Positions 56,989-64,000 of a stretch of DNA of 64,000 nt are shown here, piece by piece (positions within the stretch are counted from its first letter, which is position 1; the number at the start of each line of letters is the position of its first letter). The DNA is from Nonomuraea harbinensis (GTDB taxonomy: Bacteria > Actinomycetota > Actinomycetes > Streptosporangiales > Streptosporangiaceae), in NCBI RefSeq assembly GCF_019396385.1, contig NZ_JAHKRN010000004.1, positions 248,001-312,000 on the forward strand, read 5' to 3'. Below the pieces are notes generated by a model that saw nothing but the letters and a program-made list of their open reading frames with translations, was not told where the DNA came from and ran no database searches. The translations under genes were made by a program, and so were the position numbers.

Positions 56989-57611
56989 AGATCACCATCA
57001 CCGAGTTCGTCACGCTCGACGGCGTCAGCCAGGGCCCCGGCTCGCCCGACGAGGACACCAGCGACGGCTTCACCCGTGGCGGCTGGCTCGTGCCGCACAT
57101 CGACGGGACGTTCGTCCGGCGCGCCTCCGACTGGCTCGACCTCGCCGACGGCCTGCTGCTCGGCCGGCGCACCTACGAGGCGTTCGCGCGTGACTGGCCG
57201 AAGATCACCGACCCCGCCGACCCGTTCGCCGGACGGATGAACGCGCTGCCGAAGTACGTCGTCTCGAACACCCTCACCGAGGGCGGTTGGGACCCCACGA
57301 CCGTGCTCGCCGGCGACCCGGTCCGGACGGTCGCCGCGCTCAAGTCACGGCCGGGGCGGGAACTCCAGATCCACGGCAGCGCCCGCCTGGGCGACACGCT
57401 GCTGTCGGCCGGGCTGGTCGACACGCTCCGTCTCGTGGTCGCCCCCACGGTGCTCAGGACCGGCCGCCGCCTCCTGTCCGGTGACGGCGACGCGTCCGGT
57501 TTCCGCCTGACCCATCACGAGGCGACGCCGAACGGCCTGCTGCTCCTCGAATACCGGACGACAGGCCAGGCGCCCCGGGCCGAGTACGCCGGCGTCACGG
57601 CCTTCATCTAG
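56985..57611 (+). CDS. RibD C-terminal/dihydrofolate reductase-like protein
   Basis: 208 residues with the RibD_C reductase fold: MKITITEFVTLDGVSQGPG start, DGLLLGRRTYEAFA, and a late VAPTVLRTGRRL. Members are NADPH-dependent reductases of unknown substrate. It is not a DHFR in the strict sense, since it lacks a recognisable folate site. Coupled to the SRPBCC gene (ATGA). A second member of the family lies at 61811. Confidence 0.85.
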   Translation: MKITITEFVTLDGVSQGPGSPDEDTSDGFTRGGWLVPHIDGTFVRRASDWLDLADGLLLGRRTYEAFARDWPKITDPADPFAGRMNALPKYVVSNTLTEGGWDPTTVLAGDPVRTVAALKSRPGRELQIHGSARLGDTLLSAGLVDTLRLVVAPTVLRTGRRLLSGDGDASGFRLTHHEATPNGLLLLEYRTTGQAPRAEYAGVTAFI

Positions 57612-57631
57612 GAGGACGCGGCCGCCCCTCA

Positions 57632-58246
57632 TCAGGCGGGGCCCCGGCTCCGCAGGAGCGGCAGGTAGACCTCGTCGACGATCTCGACCAGGACGTCGTC
57701 GGGCACGGTCGTGAGCCCTCGCGTGACGTACTCGTTGCGCAGCAGCGCGAGGGCCACGGTGACGACCCTCGGATGCAGGGCCTCGGGCGGCACCTCGCCG
57801 CGCGCCACCGCACGGCCCACGATCGTCAGCCAGACGCCGGAACCGCCGTCGGCGACGGCGTCGTGCAGCCGCGCCAGCAGCTCCGGCTCGTCGCCGACGC
57901 CCGCGAGCAGGCCGCGGAGGATCTCGGCCTGCGGCGAGGACAGGTCGCAGTTGACGCGGCGCAGCAGCGCCAGCGCGTCGTCACGGAGCGCTCCGGTGTC
58001 CGGCGGCCGCAGCTTCTCCGTGGCGAGCCGCTGGTATGCGGCGACGCCCAGCGCCGCCCGGTTGGGCCAGCGGCGGTAGATCGCGTTCTTGTTGGTGCCG
58101 GCCCGGCGGGCGACCCGGTCCATGGTCAGCCCCGGATAGCCGGACTCGGAGAGCTCCTCCACGGCCGCGCGCAGGATGGCGCTCTCCAGCTCGGCGCCAC
58201 GACGCCTGCTCGCGGGCTTCGCCGCTGACTCTCCGGCCGCACTCAC
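57632..58246 (-). CDS. TetR-family transcriptional regulator
   Basis: About 204 residues with TetR helix-turn-helix (LTMDRVARRAGTNKNAIYRR) and a C-terminal ligand domain (VPDDVLVEIVDEVYLPLLRS). I start it at GTG 58246: TACCCT (58258 to 58253, minus strand) then lies 6 bases upstream as the -10 of a leaderless transcript, and the operator remains outside the coding region. ATG 58273 is in frame but would put the operator inside the gene. Divergent from the gene at 58349, with twin operators between. Confidence 0.85.
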   Translation of the reverse strand: MSAAGESAAKPASRRRGAELESAILRAAVEELSESGYPGLTMDRVARRAGTNKNAIYRRWPNRAALGVAAYQRLATEKLRPPDTGALRDDALALLRRVNCDLSSPQAEILRGLLAGVGDEPELLARLHDAVADGGSGVWLTIVGRAVARGEVPPEALHPRVVTVALALLRNEYVTRGLTTVPDDVLVEIVDEVYLPLLRSRGPA

Positions 58247-58254
58247 GCGCTTAG

Positions 58255-58269
58255 GGTACCGTACGTACC
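58255..58269. promoter_or_regulatory. TetR operator 1
   Basis: GGTACC-GTA-CGTACC overlaps the TACCCT -10 of the TetR gene. It differs by one base from the perfect operator at 58309-58323. Confidence 0.78.
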
Positions 58270-58308
58270 CCATTGCCGAAAATGCCTGGACTCGCGGTTG
58301 AAATTTAC

Positions 58309-58323
58309 GGTACGTTTCGTACC
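58309..58323. promoter_or_regulatory. TetR operator 2
   Basis: GGTACG-TTT-CGTACC is a perfect 6-3-6 inverted repeat. It overlaps TACCCT (58320-58325), the likely -10 of the gene at 58349. Both divergent promoters thus look blocked by the same repressor. Confidence 0.82.
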
Positions 58324-58348
58324 CTATCGAGGGAAAGGACATACCGGC

Positions 58349-59350
58349 ATGCGAGCCAAGGGCATCGGTTACGACACGGGGATCATTCTCGACGGCGTCG
58401 AGAACAGGCCGTTCGACCGGACGATCATGGAACGGGAGCTCCAGATCATCCGCGACGACCTCCACTGCACCGCCGTGCGCATATTCGGCACCGAGCCGGA
58501 CCGGATCGAGTTCGCCGCCCACCACGCGGCCGGCCTGGGCCTGGAGGTCTGGTTCTCGCCGTTCCCGCATCACCTCGACCGGGGAGAGCTCCTCGACCTG
58601 CTCGCCGACGCGGCCGAGCGCGCTGAGCGGGTCCGCCGCGGGGGCGCCGAGGTGGTGTTCGTCGCCGGGGCGGAGGTGAGCCTGTTCAACCGCGGGTTCG
58701 TGCCCGGCGACACCATCCAGGAACGCGTGGGCGCCCTCCTCGCCCGGGGGCCGGAGCTGGGCCGGCTGTCCGCCCAGGTCAACGACTTCCTCGGCGAGGC
58801 CGTGTCCGTGGTGCGCGAGCGGTTCGGCGGCAAGGTCACCTACGCCTCGATCCCCCTGGAGAACGTCGACTGGACGCCGTTCGACATCGTGTCGGTGGAC
58901 GCGCACCGCTCGAAGGAGGTCGCCCACCTCTACCAGCAGGGCATCCGCTCCCTGGTCGCCCAGGACAAGCCGGTCGCGATCACCGAGTTCGGCTGCACCC
59001 CCTACCGCGGCGCGGCCGACCTCGGCGCCCGCAGCGGGGAGATCATCGAGTACGACGGCGTCATCCCGGTGGGGATCAACGGCGACTACGTCCGCGACGA
59101 GGAGGAGCAGGCCACCTACCTCCGCGAACTGCTGGACGTCTTCACCGAGGAGGGCGTCGACGCCGCCTTCGCCTGCACCTTCGTCTGCTACGGCCTGCCG
59201 CACCGCCCCGACCCCCGCAAGGACCTCGACCTGGGGAGCTGGGGCGTGGTCAAGATCCTGGACCACGGCACCGGCGAAACCTACCCCGGCCTGCCCTGGG
59301 AACCCAAGGCCGCCTTCGCCGCCCTCGCCGGTTACTACGGCGGGCACTGA
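58349..59350 (+). CDS. Glycosidase-like TIM-barrel protein, TetR-controlled
   Basis: 333 residues without signal peptide. The beta/alpha pattern and two Glu sites, VFVAGAEVSLFN (about residues 107-118) and VAITEFGCTPYRG (about 209-221), look like the acid/base and nucleophile of a clan A retaining glycoside hydrolase. Similar proteins carry vague annotations, so I leave the substrate open. Start ATG 58349 has GAGGGAAAGGA upstream. A GH of unplaced family or a non-catalytic barrel are both possible. Regulated, by inference, by the divergent TetR. Confidence 0.7.
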   Translation: MRAKGIGYDTGIILDGVENRPFDRTIMERELQIIRDDLHCTAVRIFGTEPDRIEFAAHHAAGLGLEVWFSPFPHHLDRGELLDLLADAAERAERVRRGGAEVVFVAGAEVSLFNRGFVPGDTIQERVGALLARGPELGRLSAQVNDFLGEAVSVVRERFGGKVTYASIPLENVDWTPFDIVSVDAHRSKEVAHLYQQGIRSLVAQDKPVAITEFGCTPYRGAADLGARSGEIIEYDGVIPVGINGDYVRDEEEQATYLRELLDVFTEEGVDAAFACTFVCYGLPHRPDPRKDLDLGSWGVVKILDHGTGETYPGLPWEPKAAFAALAGYYGGH

Positions 59351-59369
59351 CCCACGGGCGCACATTGAC

Positions 59370-59401
59370 TGGATGCATCTCTAATGGAAAAAGTGCATCC
59401 A
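59370..59401. promoter_or_regulatory. inverted repeat TGGATGCA-N16-TGCATCCA
   Basis: An 8-bp perfect inverted repeat with a 16-base AT-rich spacer, 19 bases after the TIM-barrel gene. It could be an operator or weak hairpin; it stands before a gene remnant and may be what is left of that gene's control region. Confidence 0.5.
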
Positions 59402-59474
59402 GGCGAGCCCGCGTGGGCGGGCGCGCGGTGCCCCTGGTCCCCACCGCGCACCCGTCCTTCGGACGAAAGGGTCC

Positions 59475-59640
59475 ATCTTCATCAAGAATCCCGACAACCG
59501 GTTCGTGGCCGAGCACGGCATCAGCTCCGCCAAGCTCCTGCGCATGTCCGGCACCGCCCGCTATACGACCGTATGGCGCGACGACAACCCCGGCGCCTGG
59601 CACTCCTACATCGGCATGACCGCCTCTCGGCGATCGACTG
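59475..59640 (+). pseudogene. gene remnant, possibly bacterial tandem-repeat (BTRD1-like) protein
   Basis: One frame here encodes about 55 residues with protein-like sequence (IKNPDNRFVAEHGISSAKLL, then YTTVWRDDNPGAWHSYIGMT), then runs into unrelated residues. The Y-x-x-V-W, W-H-S-Y and G-M-T spacing recalls repeats of the BTRD1 type found in serine-hydrolase-like proteins. There is no proper start or end, so I read it as a decayed fragment. Confidence 0.4.
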
Positions 59641-59648
59641 ACCGGCCG

Positions 59649-60038
59649 TCACGCTCCCCGACCGGACGAGTCGTCGAACCAGGCAGCGGAAGAGGAGGTC
59701 AGCAGGAGAACGAGAGCCGCCACAGCTAGGCCAAGACCGAACACTGGTTCAAGACTCGGCTGGACCGACAACTGCAGAACATAAAGGATCACCAGCACGG
59801 CCTGGATCGCCACCCCCGCCCACCGGACCCAGGACCGACGGCTCCGCATCCCGAACACCACCACGCCGGAGACCACGGCCACGCCTAAGACATAGAGCAC
59901 CTGGACCAGGAAGATCCCTCTCACGAGCGGCAGCAGCAGGACGAGGGTCACGATGGCCGCCACCACCATCTGCACACACAGGATGACCCGAGCCGCCCGT
60001 ACCGAGGCAGGCATGACCGCGTTCGCTGAAGGATGCAT
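59649..60038 (-). CDS. Small integral membrane protein, unknown function
   Basis: 129 residues with four likely membrane helices (about 17-38, 43-64, 73-92, 96-114) and a short acidic C-terminus (SSSAAWFDDSSG). No recognised domain. ATG 60038 has only a weak ribosome-binding site; ATG 60014 is an alternative start. Stands alone between a gene remnant and a divergent flavoprotein gene. Confidence 0.6.
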   Translation of the reverse strand: MHPSANAVMPASVRAARVILCVQMVVAAIVTLVLLLPLVRGIFLVQVLYVLGVAVVSGVVVFGMRSRRSWVRWAGVAIQAVLVILYVLQLSVQPSLEPVFGLGLAVAALVLLLTSSSAAWFDDSSGRGA

Positions 60039-60213
60039 AAGGCCACCCGGTGCACTTGAGGAGGATTTCTTCCTAAGAACCCATTCCCACCAACCCTTTC
60101 ACAGTTGACCCGATTTATCGCGTACCGCTCGGAAGTTCCAGCTTTGCCGAACCAGCAAAGAGGTTTGCGTTTCCGGCGTGCGACTCCGCATAGTGTGCGC
60201 GGAGGTGGTCACG

Positions 60214-61188
60214 ATGACCGAGCAGCTGAACGACAGCTATGACGTGGTGGTGGTCGGCGGCGGCGCCGCGGGGCTCAACGGGGCGCTGATGCTGGCGCGG
60301 GCCCGGCGGAGGGTGCTGGTGGTCGACGCGGGCAGCCCGCGCAACGCCCCGGCCGAAGGCGTGCACGGCCTGCTGGCCCGTGACGGCATGCCGCCGGGTG
60401 AGCTGCTGGAGCGCGGCCGGGCGGAGGTACGCCACTACGGCGGCCAGGTGCTGACCGGCGAGGTCGAGGCCGCGGTCCGCGACGACGACGGGTTCGGGGT
60501 GACGCTGACCGACGGCCGGACGGTCCGGGCGCGCCGGCTGCTGGTCACCACGGGGCTGGTGGACGAACTGCCCGACGTGGCGGGGCTGGGGGCCAGATGG
60601 GGCCGGGACGTCGTGCACTGCCCGAACTGCCACGGCTGGGAGGTCCGCGACCGGGCCATCGGCGTGCTGGCGAGCGGGCCGATGTCCGTGCACCAGGCGC
60701 TGCTGTTCCGGCAGTGGAGCGACGACGTCACGTACTTCACGCACACCATGCCCGCCCCCACCGGCGAGGACGCGGAGCGCCTGGCCGCGCGCGGCATCAG
60801 GGTGGTGGAGGGCGAGGTCGCGTCCCTGAAGGTCGCCGAGGACCGCCTGGTGGGAGTACGGCTGAGCGACCGCACCCTGGTCAGCCGTGAGGTCCTGGCG
60901 GTGGCCTCCCGCATGGAGGCGCGTGCCGGTTTCCTGGCCACCCTCGGGCTGCGGCCCGTCGAACACCCGGGCGGCGCCGGAGAGCACATCCCCGCCGACG
61001 CGACCGGCCGCACCGAGGTGCCGGGGGTCTGGGTGGCGGGCAACGTCACCGACCTGGTCGCCCAGGTCGGCACCGCGGCGGCGGCGGGCGCCGGCGCGGC
61101 GGCCCAGATCAACGCCGACCTCGTCGCCGAGGAGACCCGCGAGGCGGTGGCCGCCCACCGCGAGCTGACCTCGGCCGGATCCCGCTGA
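60214..61188 (+). CDS. Thioredoxin-reductase-like FAD/NAD(P) oxidoreductase
   Basis: 324 residues: FAD-binding VVVVGGGAAGLNGALML (11-27), redox-active Cys136-Pro-Asn-Cys139 in HCPNCHGWE, and a C-terminal VWVAGNVTDLVAQVGTA that closes on FAD. The type resembles thioredoxin reductase and bacterial disulphide oxidases of small-molecule pathways. The NADP-binding second Rossmann motif is degenerate (GVLASGPMSVHQA), so the nucleotide partner is uncertain. ATG 60214 follows GGAGGTGG. Operon with the methyltransferase gene, which starts 17 bases later. Confidence 0.85.
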   Translation: MTEQLNDSYDVVVVGGGAAGLNGALMLARARRRVLVVDAGSPRNAPAEGVHGLLARDGMPPGELLERGRAEVRHYGGQVLTGEVEAAVRDDDGFGVTLTDGRTVRARRLLVTTGLVDELPDVAGLGARWGRDVVHCPNCHGWEVRDRAIGVLASGPMSVHQALLFRQWSDDVTYFTHTMPAPTGEDAERLAARGIRVVEGEVASLKVAEDRLVGVRLSDRTLVSREVLAVASRMEARAGFLATLGLRPVEHPGGAGEHIPADATGRTEVPGVWVAGNVTDLVAQVGTAAAAGAGAAAQINADLVAEETREAVAAHRELTSAGSR

Positions 61189-61205
61189 CCCCGAAAGGAA
61201 CGACT

Positions 61206-61841
61206 GTGTCCGAAACCTTCGACAAGGCGTACTGGGACGAGCACTACGACGCTCACGCCCCGGCCGGGGCCGGCGGGCCCAACCCCTACCTGCTGGCGGC
61301 GTCCCGGGACCTCACGCCCGGCACGGCCCTGGACGCCGGCTGTGGCGAGGGAGCCGAGGCCATCTGGCTCGCCGCCCACGGCTGGCAGGTGACGGCGGTG
61401 GACATCGCCGACACCGCCCTGCACCGGGCGCGCGAGCACGCCGCGGCCGCCGGCGTCACGACCGGGATCGACTGGATCCAGGCCGACCTGACCACGTGGA
61501 CGCCCGCCGAAGAGCGCTTCGACCTCGTCTGCTCCCACTACGTGCACCCGGCGGCGGCACCCGGCGACCTGTTCCGGCGGCTGGCGGCAGCGGTCGCGCC
61601 CGGCGGCACGCTGCTCCTCGTCGGCCACCACCCGTCGGACCACCACACCGCCACCACCCCGGAGGCCCACGTCGAGATCGGAGAGCTCGCCGCCGTCCTC
61701 GACCCCGGCCGATGGGACATCGCCGTCGCCGGGGACGGGTCCCGCGTCATGTCTCACGGCGGCCGCGAGATCCCCCTCCACGACACCGTCCTCCAGGCCC
61801 GCAGGCGCGGTCAGGCGGCGGGCGGGCGCCTCGGACGATAG
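61206..61841 (+). CDS. SAM-dependent class I methyltransferase
   Basis: 211 residues. Motif I ALDAGCGEGAEAIWLA (41-56), acidic end of strand 2 (VTAVDIA), motif around DWIQADLTTW. GTG start 61206 with AAAGGA upstream. It shares an operon with the thioredoxin-reductase-like gene; that pair is frequent in actinobacteria, where both may act on thiols or electrophiles. Its 3' end overlaps the convergent RibD-like gene by 31 bases. Confidence 0.88.
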   Translation: MSETFDKAYWDEHYDAHAPAGAGGPNPYLLAASRDLTPGTALDAGCGEGAEAIWLAAHGWQVTAVDIADTALHRAREHAAAAGVTTGIDWIQADLTTWTPAEERFDLVCSHYVHPAAAPGDLFRRLAAAVAPGGTLLLVGHHPSDHHTATTPEAHVEIGELAAVLDPGRWDIAVAGDGSRVMSHGGREIPLHDTVLQARRRGQAAGGRLGR

Positions 61842-62383
61842 TGCAGGGAGACGATGCCCGAGGCGTAGGGCCTGGCCTCGGTCAGTTCCAGGTCCAGCCG
61901 GTTGAGGTCGCCGGGGAAGAGCTTGCGGCCCTCGCCGACGGCGACGGGGATCACGCGGAGCTGGAGCTCGTCGAGCAGGCCGGCGCGGATCAGCGAGCGG
62001 GCGAGAGACAGGCTGCCCCAGAGCATCATGTCCCCGCCCGGCTGCCGCTTGAGCGCGGCGACCTCCTCGGCCGCGTCGCCGCGCACCACCCGCGCCGCCT
62101 CCCAGTCACCCCACGGCGCCTCGTCCAGGGTGGCGGAGAAGACCACCTTGGGCAGGGTGTTCACCGTCTTGGCGACCGTCTCGTCAGCGGTGGGCCAGTA
62201 TTGGACGAACATCCGGTACGTCTCCGCCCCCAGCAGGACGGTGTCCACGTCCGCCAGGATCCGGAGGTTGTCCTGGTCCACCTGGCTGTAGTCGGTCACG
62301 GACTCGAAGAAGCCGAGGTCCCCGTCGGGCCCGGCCACGTAGCCGTCGACCGAGACGAGCTCTTGGATGATGAGTTTGCGCAC
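61811..62383 (-). CDS. RibD C-terminal/dihydrofolate reductase-like protein
   Basis: 190 residues, same family as 56985-57611 but only distantly similar: MRKLIIQELVSVDGYVAGPD, VDTVLLGAETYRMF, MMLWGSLSLARSL, VIPVAVGEGRKLF. Likely an NADPH-dependent reductase, substrate unknown. Start ATG 62383. The gene overlaps the convergent methyltransferase gene by 31 bases at the 3' ends. Confidence 0.85.
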   Translation of the reverse strand: MRKLIIQELVSVDGYVAGPDGDLGFFESVTDYSQVDQDNLRILADVDTVLLGAETYRMFVQYWPTADETVAKTVNTLPKVVFSATLDEAPWGDWEAARVVRGDAAEEVAALKRQPGGDMMLWGSLSLARSLIRAGLLDELQLRVIPVAVGEGRKLFPGDLNRLDLELTEARPYASGIVSLHYRPRRPPAA

Positions 62384-62435
62384 GTTTGATCAGACCACAC
62401 CAGCCGACCGAAATCATCGGCCGGGCGGAGGAGAG

Positions 62436-63830
62436 TCAGATGTCGAGGGAGGTCTCGGGCTGCATGAGGCGGCGGGCGGCCTCGGTGATGGAACCGGACA
62501 GCGACGGGTAGACCGCGAACGTGTGGGCGAGCTGGTCGACGGTGAGCCGCTGCTGCACCGCCACCGACACCGCCAGGATCAGCTCCGACGCCCGCGGCGC
62601 CACCACCACGCCGCCGAGCACGATCTGCGTGTTGGGGCGGCAGAACAACTTGACGAAGCCGTCGTTGAAGCCCTGCATCTTGGCCCGCGCGTTGGTGGCC
62701 AGCGGCAGCTTGACCACCTTGGCCTCGATCTCGCCCGCCTCGATGGCCCGCTGCGCCACGCCGACGGCGGCGATCTCCGGATCGGTGAAGATGTTGGACG
62801 CGACGGTGGCCAGCCGCAGCGGCTGCACGGCCTCGCCGAGCGCGTGCCAGACGGCGATGCGGCCCTGCATGGCGGCGACGGACGCGAGCATGAGCACGCC
62901 GGTGCAGTCGCCGGCCGCGTAGACGCCGGGCGCGGACGTGCGCGAGACCTTGTCGACCTTGATGAACCCGTGGTCGTCGAGCTGGACCCCGGCCTCCTCC
63001 AGGCCGATGCCGGAGGTGTTGGGGATCATGCCGACCGTCATCAGCGCGTGGGAGCCCTCGGCGGTGCGGCCGTCCTCAAGGGTCACGACCACGCCGTCGG
63101 CGGTGCGTTTGACGGAGGCGGCGCGGCTGCGGCCCATGACGTTCATGCCGCGGCGGCGGTAGACCTCTTCGAGCACCTCGGCGCCGTCGGCGTCCTCGTT
63201 GGGCATCATGCGGTCGCGGCTGGAGACCAGCGTGACCTCGGCGCCCAGCGAGCGGTAGGCGCCGGCGAACTCGGCGCCGGTGACGCCGGAACCGATCACG
63301 ATGAGGTGCTCGGGCAGCTTGTCGAGGTCGTAGAGCTGCCGCCAGGTGAGGATGCGCTCGCCGTCGGGCTCGGCGCCGGGCAGGATGCGGGGGGTGGCGC
63401 CGGTGGCCACCAGCACCACGTCGGCCCGGATCGTGCGGTCGCCGGCCTTGACCACCTGCGGGTCGACCAGCCGGCCCGGCCCCTTGATGATCTCCACGCC
63501 CTCGGCCTCGACCCGGGCGCCGATGTCGGCGGACTGGGCCTGGGCCAGCTCCTTGACGCGCTTGTTGACGAGGGGCAGGTCGACGTGGGCCACACCGACC
63601 TCGCCGTCGAGCCCGCCGTCGAAGCCGACGCCCAGCGACGGCGCGTCGAGCAGCGCCTGCTTGCGGACCGAGGTGGTGATCAGCGTCTTGGACGGCACGC
63701 AGTCGGTCAGCACGCACGCCCCGCCGGGACCGTCGCGCTCGATCATCGTGGTCTGCGCGCCTAGCTGGGCGGCCACCAGCGCCGCCTCGTAGCCGCCGGG
63801 TCCGCCACCGATGATCACGATCCTCGTCAC
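62436..63830 (-). CDS. lpdA: NAD(P)H dehydrogenase of the LpdA/flavoprotein disulphide reductase family
   Basis: 464 residues: FAD motif IVIIGGGPGGYEAA, redox-type CX4C with Cys39 and Cys44 (GACVLTDCVPSKT), NAD motif VIGSGVTGAEFAG, and YAAGDCTG. The C-terminal His-Glu pair of lipoamide dehydrogenases is missing (sequence FAVYPSLSGSITEAAR), as in mycobacterial LpdA, a quinone reductase. I therefore read it as an NAD(P)H-quinone reductase-like enzyme and not a pyruvate dehydrogenase E3. GTG 63830 gives the usual family start; ATG 63848 is in frame. Confidence 0.9.
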   Translation of the reverse strand: MTRIVIIGGGPGGYEAALVAAQLGAQTTMIERDGPGGACVLTDCVPSKTLITTSVRKQALLDAPSLGVGFDGGLDGEVGVAHVDLPLVNKRVKELAQAQSADIGARVEAEGVEIIKGPGRLVDPQVVKAGDRTIRADVVLVATGATPRILPGAEPDGERILTWRQLYDLDKLPEHLIVIGSGVTGAEFAGAYRSLGAEVTLVSSRDRMMPNEDADGAEVLEEVYRRRGMNVMGRSRAASVKRTADGVVVTLEDGRTAEGSHALMTVGMIPNTSGIGLEEAGVQLDDHGFIKVDKVSRTSAPGVYAAGDCTGVLMLASVAAMQGRIAVWHALGEAVQPLRLATVASNIFTDPEIAAVGVAQRAIEAGEIEAKVVKLPLATNARAKMQGFNDGFVKLFCRPNTQIVLGGVVVAPRASELILAVSVAVQQRLTVDQLAHTFAVYPSLSGSITEAARRLMQPETSLDI

Positions 63831-63901
63831 GTACCTATTGTCCCGCATCCTCTGAGCTGCTGACGAACGGGGCGGCCACGGTCACGCTACTCTTGCATGC
63901 T

Positions 63902-64000
63902 GTGCCTGTTTACGCCGCCTACGGCAGCAACATGGACCCGGAGCAGATGGCCATGCGGGCCCCTCACTCTCCCGTGCGGGGCGTGGGCTGGCTGCCCGGC
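63902..64000 (+). CDS. Gamma-glutamylcyclotransferase-like protein (5' part only)
   Basis: 33 residues visible: VPVYAAYGSNMDPEQMAMRA matches the YGSNM phosphate/substrate loop of gamma-glutamylcyclotransferase-like (AIG2) proteins. GTG 63902 has no ribosome-binding site, but TACTCT (63888-63893) lies 8 bases before it, as in leaderless transcripts. The gene runs off the window. Confidence 0.75.
   Translation, partial: MPVYAAYGSNMDPEQMAMRAPHSPVRGVGWLPG

Noticed and set aside
1-64000. tRNA, rRNA, riboswitch, prophage, CRISPR or integron features
   Set aside because: I saw no sequence that I could support as any of these; the only mobile element found is the TnpB unit.

Overview
The window is very GC-rich DNA with GC-rich third codon positions, many GTG starts and 4-base stop/start overlaps. 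Together with a mycobacterial-type type VII secretion core (EccB, EccC, EccD, mycosin) and a CBM2-bearing xyloglucanase, this points to a filamentous actinomycete. Order Streptosporangiales (a Nonomuraea-like organism) is my guess; no rRNA gene is present to test it.

Region 1 (1-4176, minus strand) is the front of a Tad/Flp-type assembly operon: SAF-domain (CpaB-like) protein, CpaE/MinD-like ATPase, TadA ATPase, TadB and a TadC cut by the window edge. No prepilin gene is visible.

Region 2 (4520-29709) is a large type VII secretion (T7SS) locus. It holds an EssC-like giant ATPase with an FHA-like N-terminal part, a canonical EccC, EccB, EccD, mycosin MycP, three stand-alone WXG100 proteins, two membrane-embedded WxG proteins, three YbaB/EspL-like proteins, a membrane-anchored pseudokinase-like receptor, and three large 'tailed' proteins. 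The three tailed proteins share a helical N-terminus, a low-complexity middle and a conserved C-terminal tail; two of them follow a small helical partner gene. Genes for machine parts and putative substrates lie in several short divergent operons. EccE is not seen.

Region 3 (29888-34756) holds a biotin carboxylase/BCCP acyl-CoA carboxylase subunit, an unrecognised membrane protein with a Gly-rich tail, and a secreted serine hydrolase whose promoter is covered by a near-perfect palindrome.

Region 4 (34759-56113) is a coherent xyloglucan-utilisation locus. It has a secreted GH74-CBM2 xyloglucanase, a secreted and a cytoplasmic GH3 enzyme, a GH31 alpha-xylosidase-like enzyme, two ABC sugar importers without their ATPase, a LacI regulator and a ROK/XylR-type regulator. 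Three copies of the inverted repeat GTTTGG-N7-ACCAA(C/A) lie in front of the ROK/importer-1 divergent genes, the GH74 gene and the GH31-importer-2-GH3 operon, so one ROK regulon probably joins them. A stand-alone TnpB (IS200/IS605-type) element sits exactly between the solute-binding protein gene and the permease genes of importer 1.

Region 5 (56192-64000) is mixed: an ArsR/SRPBCC/reductase cassette, a TetR regulator divergent from a glycosidase-like TIM-barrel protein with twin operators, a decayed gene remnant, a small membrane protein, a thioredoxin-reductase-like flavoprotein with a methyltransferase, a second RibD-like reductase, an LpdA-like flavoprotein, and the start of a gamma-glutamylcyclotransferase-like gene.
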